Shown here piece by piece: positions 49,533 to 54,839 of a DNA stretch of 54,839 nucleotides (the stretch's first letter is position 1; each line of letters starts with the position of its first letter). This DNA comes from Candidatus Woesearchaeota archaeon (GTDB lineage Archaea; Nanobdellota; Nanobdellia; Woesearchaeales; GW2011-AR9). Made by a program: the position numbers and the translations under genes. The notes below the pieces were generated by a model. It made no database searches. It was not told the DNA's origin and saw only the letters and a program-made list of their open reading frames with translations. Location: contig CAMAVK010000005.1 in assembly GCA_945861715.1 (NCBI GenBank), positions 1 to 54,839 on the forward strand. The letters run 5' to 3'.

Positions 49533-50885
49533 ATGGTACTTATTCAATCTGTTTTGGCTCGAGAAATAATAGACAGTCGGGGGAATCCTACTGTTGAAGT
49601 AGAGTTTGTGACTGCTCGCGGTGTTGTTCGGGCGTCGGTTCCGTCGGGGGCAAGCACGGGAACACACGAAGCTCATGAGTTGCGAGATGGTGGAAAACGG
49701 TTTTTAGGTTTAGGTGTGTTAAAGTCGATTGGGTTTGTGCACAAGGTTATTGGGCCAAAGATTGTGAGTAAGAAGTGGAAGTCCCAAGATGAGTTTGATT
49801 TGTTTTTATGTTCACTCGATGGTACTGCGTCTAAGAGGAAATTAGGTGCTAATACTATTCTTGCATGCTCGCTTGCGTTTGCTCGTGCTTGGGCACTTGA
49901 GGAGGGTATTCCTTTATGGGGTCATATTGCAATTCATGTGGCTGATCAACAGAAATTAATTGATGCGGGTTTGAAGGCTAATGCTACATTGAAGGGTAGA
50001 AGTACGAGTAAGAATGTTGTTTCTAAAGAGGTTAAGGGGCTTACAAGATTAGGTCCAGTTCATGTCCCACGGCCATTTTTTAATATTTTAAATGGGGGTA
50101 AACATGCGGATTCTGGGTTGTGTATTCAAGAATTTATGATTGCACCTAATATGAAGTCGTTCTCTGAAAATCTGCGTGTTGGAAGTGAAGTGTATCATAC
50201 TTTGAAGAAGGTCATTCACGCTAAGTACGGTGCTGGATCTACAAATGTAGGAGATGAAGGTGGATTTGCGTGTGCCAAGATTAAGACCATAAGTGAGGCT
50301 TTGGATGTTATTGTGAAAGCTATAACGGAAGCGGGCTATACAGATCACGTTGATATTGCACTTGACTGCGCTGCGTCTGAATTTTATGATTCTAAACGAG
50401 GGAAGTATAACGTAGATGGGAAATGGATGTCTGCTGAGAAATTAGGGGAGTTTTATTGTTCTCTTGTTGCAAGATACAGAATTATTTCTATTGAGGACCC
50501 GTTTTTTGAAGAAGATTTTGCTCGGTTTGCTGTTCTTCGGAAGATGAGTGGTGTGCAAGTAGTTGGGGATGATTTGACGGTGACAAATCCTCTTCGAGTT
50601 GCGAGGGGGCTACGGGATGGGAGTATAACTTGCCTGTTGCTTAAGGTGAATCAGATTGGGACGCTTACGGAAGCAATATCCTGCGCTCTTATGATGCGAC
50701 GTGCTGGGTTAGGGGTTATGGTATCGCATCGAAGCGGTGAGACAGAGGATACCTTTATTTCACATTTGGCTGTCGGTCTTGGGTGTGGAATGATCAAATC
50801 AGGTGCTCCATGTCGAGGAGAGAGGGTATCAAAGTATAATGAACTGCTTAGAATTGAAGAAGAATTGAGGTTGTCTCCAAAATAA
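49533..50885 (+). CDS. eno: Enolase
   Basis: The 450-residue protein matches enolase end to end: IQSVLAREIIDSRGNPTVEV, SVPSGASTGTHEAHELRDGG, LNGGKHADSGLCIQEFMI, GDEGGFA, IEDPFFEEDF, VVGDDLTVTN, LLLKVNQIGTLTEA and SHRSGETEDTFISHLAVG. It converts 2-phosphoglycerate to phosphoenolpyruvate and needs Mg. The ATG at 49533 is preceded by GGTGAT 7-12 bases upstream; the in-frame ATG at 49500 or 49506 adds a non-homologous start. It suggests that at least the lower glycolytic steps exist. Three 21-base tandem repeats follow the stop codon. Confidence 0.95.
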   Translation: MVLIQSVLAREIIDSRGNPTVEVEFVTARGVVRASVPSGASTGTHEAHELRDGGKRFLGLGVLKSIGFVHKVIGPKIVSKKWKSQDEFDLFLCSLDGTASKRKLGANTILACSLAFARAWALEEGIPLWGHIAIHVADQQKLIDAGLKANATLKGRSTSKNVVSKEVKGLTRLGPVHVPRPFFNILNGGKHADSGLCIQEFMIAPNMKSFSENLRVGSEVYHTLKKVIHAKYGAGSTNVGDEGGFACAKIKTISEALDVIVKAITEAGYTDHVDIALDCAASEFYDSKRGKYNVDGKWMSAEKLGEFYCSLVARYRIISIEDPFFEEDFARFAVLRKMSGVQVVGDDLTVTNPLRVARGLRDGSITCLLLKVNQIGTLTEAISCALMMRRAGLGVMVSHRSGETEDTFISHLAVGLGCGMIKSGAPCRGERVSKYNELLRIEEELRLSPK

Positions 50886-50904
50886 TAGAACCCCGGATAT
50901 AGTT

Positions 50905-50967
50905 GATGATACTATTGATGCCATTGACGATACTTTTGATCCCATTGATGATACAATTGATACGATA
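50905..50967 (+). repeat. Three tandem 21-bp repeats
   Basis: Units at 50905-50925, 50926-50946 and 50947-50967 share GAYGATACWWTTGAT followed by six less constant bases. They start 20 bases after the enolase stop codon. The 21-base period keeps a reading frame (D-D-T-I-D-type peptides), but no start codon or ribosome-binding site precedes them. Confidence 0.75.
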
Positions 50968-51048
50968 TGTATACCATTTTTGTAACTTTGTTTGTGTATA
51001 GGGGGGTACTCTATATTCATTAAAAAAAGAAATTATGGTGGTATTTTT

Positions 51049-51633
51049 TTATTTTAGTTTTGGTGCGTATTCCTTTTTGTATCTTGAAGCGCAGTCATTA
51101 ATGATTTTTACTGCTTCTTTTTCATCAAAGAATCCTTTTGCTTTACATGTGCCCGGTTTTTTGAGGTCCTTGTAATGTTCAAAGTAGTATGACATTTCTT
51201 TTTGGAAGTGTTCTCCTAGGTCTTCAAGAGTTTTGATGTGGTCCATGCGTTTATCATCGTTTAAGACACAAATGATTTTATCATCGACTTCACCTCCATC
51301 TTCAAATTTCATCACTCCTAATATTCTGGCTTCTGCAAGTGAGCCAGGGATTAATGGTTCTGTTACATTTACTATTACAACATCAAGTGCGTCGTTGTCG
51401 TGGTCCCATGTTTTTGGTATTAGTCCATAAGTGAATGGGTATGCTAAGGATGAGTATCCAACACGGTCCAGTTTTAATTGACCGGATTCGATTATGATTT
51501 CATATTTGTTTATTGTGTGAGAGTTTAGTTCGACTAGGACATTTACAATTTTCTTCTCTGCATTTGCAAATGGTTCGAGCACGTGCATTAAATTCAACAT
51601 ATATATTGATGGTTTGTGGTTTATGTTTGCCAT
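51049..51633 (-). CDS. ppa: Inorganic pyrophosphatase (family I)
   Basis: The protein is 194 residues. Its core resembles bacterial/archaeal soluble pyrophosphatase: NKYEIIIESGQLKLDRVGYS, YPFTYGLIPKTWDHDNDALD (the DxDxxD-type metal site) and EARILGVMKFEDGGEVDDKI. It hydrolyses PPi from biosynthesis. A TATA-like AAATATTTAACTAG (near 51655-51668) fits a leaderless start at 51633; the family fold itself starts near ATG 51600, so the first ~11 residues are an extension of uncertain reality. The C-terminus is Lys-rich. Confidence 0.92.
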   Translation of the reverse strand: MANINHKPSIYMLNLMHVLEPFANAEKKIVNVLVELNSHTINKYEIIIESGQLKLDRVGYSSLAYPFTYGLIPKTWDHDNDALDVVIVNVTEPLIPGSLAEARILGVMKFEDGGEVDDKIICVLNDDKRMDHIKTLEDLGEHFQKEMSYYFEHYKDLKKPGTCKAKGFFDEKEAVKIINDCASRYKKEYAPKLK

Positions 51634-51797
51634 GGGGATTGCTTTGAGGAATGTCTAGTTAAATATTTCGTTTGCGATGTTAGTGCTGTTTGTGTATATA
51701 ATCAAGCTGTTGAGTATCCCTAAATATTAGGTATTGTGGCAATCATTGGATAAGTTATTGGTACTTTTTTGTATGACTTGGTAAATCTAAGAATATC

Positions 51798-51980
51798 ATG
51801 GGTGCGTTGTATAATGGTCTTATTGTTTCTGGAGTGGTGTGTGCATTTGTTGGAGATATGGTTTGGGATCTATTCAGGGATACCGCTTGATCTGCTTTGA
51901 ATGTATTGATTAAAGTGATTAATACGCTTGCTATTCTATTTGCGTCTTTATTTATTGCATACGGATTGCATTGGTTATAG
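51798..51980 (+). pseudogene. Small two-helix membrane protein gene with in-frame TGA
   Basis: From ATG 51798 the frame encodes MGALYNGLIVSGVVCAFVGD and DMVWDLFRDTA, reaches TGA at 51888-51890, then continues in the same frame as SALNVLIKVINTLAILFASL and FIAYGLHWL to TAG at 51978-51980. Both halves are hydrophobic, as expected for a 60-residue two-helix protein. No other stop or shift is needed. It may be a nonsense mutation, a sequence error or, much less likely, readthrough. The flanking regions (51634-51797 and 51981-52081) hold no further gene. Confidence 0.45.
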
Positions 51981-52051
51981 AGTTAGGATTGTTTTTTTAT
52001 TTTTTCTTTTATTTTTCATACCTATGTTTTGGTCTCTGTTTAGGAGTAACG

Positions 52052-52063
52052 TTTTTAAATAAG
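52052..52063 (+). promoter_or_regulatory. TATA box of the 52-kb gene
   Basis: TTTTTAAATAAG is 19-30 bases upstream of ATG 52082, implies a leaderless message and rejects the longer in-frame start at 51971. Confidence 0.5.
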
Positions 52064-52081
52064 TCTTGGTTTTTTGGGTAT

Positions 52082-52783
52082 ATGACACTTCATTATACTG
52101 ATCCTGAAAAAGTTTTTAGCTATGGGAGTGCTATTTCAGTAATACAGTTGTCTGAAACTGATATTTCTTCTTATTTGACTCGTGGGTTAATATCTACAAA
52201 TTATCAAGGTCGTCCTGCACGATATACGAGTTATGATTGTGTTTGTTTCACGGTTCTTCCCGATGCTGGGGATGCGTCACAAAGAGTTTCTAAGGTGTTG
52301 AGGATGAATTGTTACCTACAAAATATGCTTAACCCTGAGGAATGGTTCAAACAATACCAAGAAGCTGGGGTTGTGTTGTCGGCTGTCATTGCGGATTTTA
52401 ATTTGATTGCCCTATGTCCTAATGTTTATTATGTTAAAGCTAATGGACGACTTTCTATAGATCATTTTCCATACCGAGTTCTTGGGATTGATCCAGCTAG
52501 TTTTGATTCTTGTCGAAGAGGACATAGTAATATGTTTGACGCTGAGGTTCGAGTTTATTTGGATGAGAGAAGGGGTGCTTTAGATAAAGGAAGGGTTGCA
52601 AGACTTGATCCTACTTTAACTGGGGTGACACAGAATGCTTGGAAAGGGTTAATGGTTATGAACTCTAATTTGTCTCAAATAAGTCAATGGTTTAAGGGAG
52701 TAGATCGAGCTACAGTTCGAGAGTTGCCTATTTTTGATGAGAATCAAAGGTATGTTTGTTCCACTCATGACTTATTTCTGTGA
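52082..52783 (+). CDS. Hypothetical protein
   Basis: This soluble 233-residue protein is not recognised. It begins MTLHYTDPEKVFSYGSAISV and contains HFPYRVLGIDPASFDSCRRG and EVRVYLDERRGALDKGRVAR stretches, a mixed alpha/beta composition. The start was chosen by the TATA box; the in-frame extension upstream reads as a hydrophobic low-complexity string (FFYFFFYFSYL) that is probably noncoding. It converges with the propeller gene, with only 26 bases between the stops. Confidence 0.6.
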   Translation: MTLHYTDPEKVFSYGSAISVIQLSETDISSYLTRGLISTNYQGRPARYTSYDCVCFTVLPDAGDASQRVSKVLRMNCYLQNMLNPEEWFKQYQEAGVVLSAVIADFNLIALCPNVYYVKANGRLSIDHFPYRVLGIDPASFDSCRRGHSNMFDAEVRVYLDERRGALDKGRVARLDPTLTGVTQNAWKGLMVMNSNLSQISQWFKGVDRATVRELPIFDENQRYVCSTHDLFL

Positions 52784-52809
52784 TGATTCAAGAAAAAAAG
52801 AAAAATAAT

Positions 52810-54312
52810 TTAGTTTGTTTTTGATTTGATGGAGAAGAATCCTCCAATTGCAACAACTAAGATAAGGATTATTGCATAATCACTAAATTCTGGAACTGCT
52901 CCTCCACCTGATGAGCTTGATGACGAACTAGATGATGAGGAACTGGATGATGAACTGCTGCCAGTTACATTAAATCTCTTAATCCATCCATCTGATCCGG
53001 TTGAACCTACAAGGTTATTACCATATCCTGCAATAAAGATGGAGCTGGAGTTGTAAATCATGTCCTGAATTTTATCTGTTGATCCAAAGTTTCCGTTTCC
53101 ACTGTATGTTTTGTTCCAAGCCATATCTTCTGTGGCATTCATCCACCATTTCTTTATGTGCCAATCCGCTGTTGTTCCAAAGAAACCATCAGATGAAACT
53201 AAACTGTTAGCATATCCACCCGCATAAATTGAACCAAATTCATCGATTTCTAATGCTTGTATGGAGTCATCTGACATTGTGCCATGACCATTAACACTTT
53301 TATTCCAAGAGGTATTTAGTGATCCGTCTGAATTAAAACGTTGGAGATACCAATCATTGTAGGAGCTACTATCCACTGTGTTTACAGCGTAACCACCAAC
53401 ATATACATTTTTGCTTTGATCTACCGCTATAGCAAATGGTACCTCATAGTTTGATTTTCCCGAATCTAGAGTTTTATTCCAAGAGGTATTTTCAGTTGCA
53501 TCCAAATTAAATTTTTTAATCATCCAATCATTGTCGGAAGTGGTATTGATTAAGAATCGTGAAGTTCCAGCAACATACACGAAATTATCTTGGTCTATTG
53601 CGATAGCATTTATGCGTTCTAGAGCGGTATTATTTGAAGTAAACGAGAAACTAAGATTCCAAGTTAGATTTTCGGTAGCATCTCGGTTATATCGTTTGAT
53701 GTGCCAATCTTCTTGGTATGCGTCGTTGCGATATTCTTTGATGTATCCTACTACATAGAGGTTGCCATAGCTATCTACTGCAGCTGCATAGGGATTTTCT
53801 GTGGCACTTGTATATCGAATAATGCTTTTATTCCAAGATGTGTTTTCAGCACCATTTGAATCGTATTTTTTTATATGCCATGAACTATAATCACCACTTC
53901 TATTGACTAGGGACCCTATTACATACGCATTTTTGAATTGGTCTAAAACTATATCATAGGCGTAGTCATACTGTGAATCGCCGGGTAAAGCAGAAAATGA
54001 ATTGTTCCAGCTACTATTTTCAGTGCCATCTACTCCATATTTTTTTACCCACCAGTCGATAGCAGATGCGTTGGTTCCGGAGGATCTAAGATTCCAACCT
54101 GTTCCTGCAGTGTAAATATTTCCGTCACTATCCGCAGTTATTCCATAAATATAATCAGTCCCAGTATTACTATCTACTGTCTTGTTCCAGCCGGTGGTTA
54201 TTTCGTCACTATCGGCTGCGAGAACGAGAATTACGAGGAGTAGGATAATTAAGGTTGAACAAAATATAACTATTCTTTTTTTAGAATGTGGTCTACTATT
54301 GGGTGTTTGCAT
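52810..54312 (-). CDS. Secreted beta-propeller (SBBP-like) protein with PEF-CTERM-like sorting tail
   Basis: The 500-residue protein has a basic start, a hydrophobic signal segment (~14-33), then about seven blade-like repeats of roughly 55-60 residues, each with a D-x-x-x-N-x-Y-V-x-G string and a WHIKKYDSDG-like/NTSWNKS-like end (for example WVKKYGVDGTENSSWNNS). The repeats are rich in Asn-x-Ser/Thr, so glycosylation is likely. A long Ser run, GGGAVPEFSDY, a hydrophobic helix (AIILILVVAIGGFF) and a basic KSK end match the PEF-CTERM type of archaeosortase signal. No archaeosortase gene is in the window. Some of the in-frame upstream sequence is rejected because the TATA box lies there. Confidence 0.78.
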   Translation of the reverse strand: MQTPNSRPHSKKRIVIFCSTLIILLLVILVLAADSDEITTGWNKTVDSNTGTDYIYGITADSDGNIYTAGTGWNLRSSGTNASAIDWWVKKYGVDGTENSSWNNSFSALPGDSQYDYAYDIVLDQFKNAYVIGSLVNRSGDYSSWHIKKYDSNGAENTSWNKSIIRYTSATENPYAAAVDSYGNLYVVGYIKEYRNDAYQEDWHIKRYNRDATENLTWNLSFSFTSNNTALERINAIAIDQDNFVYVAGTSRFLINTTSDNDWMIKKFNLDATENTSWNKTLDSGKSNYEVPFAIAVDQSKNVYVGGYAVNTVDSSSYNDWYLQRFNSDGSLNTSWNKSVNGHGTMSDDSIQALEIDEFGSIYAGGYANSLVSSDGFFGTTADWHIKKWWMNATEDMAWNKTYSGNGNFGSTDKIQDMIYNSSSIFIAGYGNNLVGSTGSDGWIKRFNVTGSSSSSSSSSSSSSSSSSGGGAVPEFSDYAIILILVVAIGGFFSIKSKTN

Positions 54313-54360
54313 CTTTAGGCCTCTTTTTAGTACTTTAATTGGTGTGTGGTAAAAATTAAA

Positions 54361-54370
54361 ATTTATAAAT
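54361..54370 (-). promoter_or_regulatory. TATA box of the beta-propeller gene
   Basis: ATTTATAAAT is about 50 bases upstream of the ATG at 54312, with an AGAGGCCT ribosome-binding site near 54319-54326. This fixes the start at 54312 and not 54414. Confidence 0.6.
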
Positions 54371-54402
54371 GTTTGGGTTTTGTTGAAAAGTTCGAAAGAA
54401 AT

Positions 54403-54461
54403 ATAGCTAAGCACCGTCTTTAATACGTTATTTCACGACGATTAAAAAACGTGCTAGCTAT
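54403..54461. promoter_or_regulatory. Imperfect inverted repeat around the transposase start
   Basis: ATAGCTAAGCACCGT (54403-54417) and ACGTGCTAGCTAT (54449-54461) are inverted, with one extra base in each arm of the left copy. The right arm covers the ATG at 54460. It may be part of the insertion-sequence end or an operator. Confidence 0.4.
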
Positions 54462-54839
54462 GATAAATCAAGAACAATCTTTCTTAAATTCTTTGTGGTC
54501 TATGACCACGGATTTGTGCCATCAAGCACAAATACCGTTGTATCGAGAAACAAATGACCCGAGAATATTTACCTATCCCCAAAAACTTTGTCTCTACCTC
54601 TACATGCTCAAGCGAAAACTTACGCTTCGAGATCTTGTTGATGAACTCAAAAATAACGCAATTGTGCGTTATTTAGGATTACGAAGAATTCCTAATTTTA
54701 GTACTTTGAGTTACTTTATCAAAACACTTCCCGAGCAATTTTTAGCATTGATGTTCAACGCGTTAGATAAGACACTTCCCAAATCAAGGAAGATAATTAT
54801 CGATAGCACTGGATTGGAATGCTCTTATCCATCCCATTA
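54460..54839 (+). mobile_element. Transposase, 5' part (cut by window end)
   Basis: The frame is open from ATG 54460 to the window end (126 codons). After a helical N-terminal domain (KLCLYLYMLKRKLTLRDLVD; LGLRRIPNFSTLSYFIK) it reaches IIIDSTGLE, which carries the first Asp of a DDE catalytic triad as in IS4/IS5-type transposases. The N-terminal layout resembles ISH-like elements of archaea. The remaining Asp/Glu residues lie beyond the window, so activity cannot be judged. Its left end probably lies between the propeller-gene promoter and 54460. Confidence 0.8.

Noticed and set aside
50905-50967. Possible CRISPR array
   Set aside because: The units are directly tandem without unique spacers and are 21 bases long, so it is a simple tandem repeat.
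51888-51890. TGA read as selenocysteine
   Set aside because: No SECIS-like structure or selenoprotein family likeness was seen; TGA also ends several genes here.

Overview
The window is archaeal chromosomal DNA. It carries an archaeal-type exosome (Rrp4, Rrp41, Rrp42), a proteasome alpha subunit, RNA polymerase subunit K, RNase P protein Pop5, ribosomal proteins L34e and L14e, archaeal PheS and PheT, the eukaryote-like GlyRS, two TrmB regulators and many DUF106/DUF357/DUF212-type archaeal proteins. Most promoters are a T-rich TATA box about 25-30 bases before the start codon, often giving leaderless mRNAs, which also fits an archaeon. The AT-rich sequence, very compact genes, large Cys-rich surface proteins, tiny acidic proteins and the lack of SBDS beside the exosome genes suggest a DPANN lineage (Woesearchaeota/Pacearchaeota-like). 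That placement is inference; no rRNA or tRNA gene was found.

Layout. 1-5.6 kb: three unrecognised genes, a DUF106/EMC3-like membrane protein and a divergent ATP-dependent polynucleotide ligase. 5.7-8.4 kb: accessory island with a TrmB regulator behind two palindromes, a HEPN-MNT toxin-antitoxin pair flanked by a 30-base direct repeat that copies the end of the trmB gene, then an AbrB-MazF-type pair. 8.4-14.9 kb: three abutting surface-protein genes. 15.1-16.1 kb: L34e-L14e followed by a dense cluster of hairpins. 16.1-23.4 kb: J-domain protein, ferritin-like/VIT1 fusion, pheS-yip1-pheT, a 51-aa gene and an unknown gene. 23.4-27.3 kb: interrupted racemase, radical SAM protein, HAD phosphatase and a beta-lactamase-fold serine hydrolase. 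27.3-34.8 kb: GlyRS, single-OB SSB, a PD-(D/E)XK-like protein, then pop5-psmA-rrp4-rrp41-rrp42-rpoK, with two copies of a hairpin-rich repeat placed just upstream of glyS and psmA. 34.8-44.7 kb: DUF357, a second TrmB, a frameshifted gene, SRPBCC, M50 protease, DUF212, UppS, a 2-hydroxyacid dehydrogenase, a run of very small genes, DUF4199-like and DUF1385. 44.8-54.8 kb: unknown gene, Rad50-like ATPase, thymidine kinase, enolase, pyrophosphatase, an interrupted small membrane protein, a beta-propeller surface protein with a PEF-CTERM-like tail and the start of a transposase.

How the parts relate. The exosome/RNase P/proteasome/RpoK block is a rearranged form of the archaeal superoperon that couples transcription, RNA decay and protein decay. 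The surface operon and the propeller protein are cell-envelope investments. The two toxin-antitoxin modules, the repeats and the transposase mark the mobile part of the window. Three genes carry single lesions (in-frame TAG, +1 frameshift, in-frame TGA); these are either real decay or assembly errors.

The observations most worth following are the HEPN-MNT cassette bounded by a duplicated trmB 3' end, the dispersed repeat with a compensatory base change in its hairpin, the divergent ligase with its 5' leader hairpin, and the palindrome cluster after L14e.
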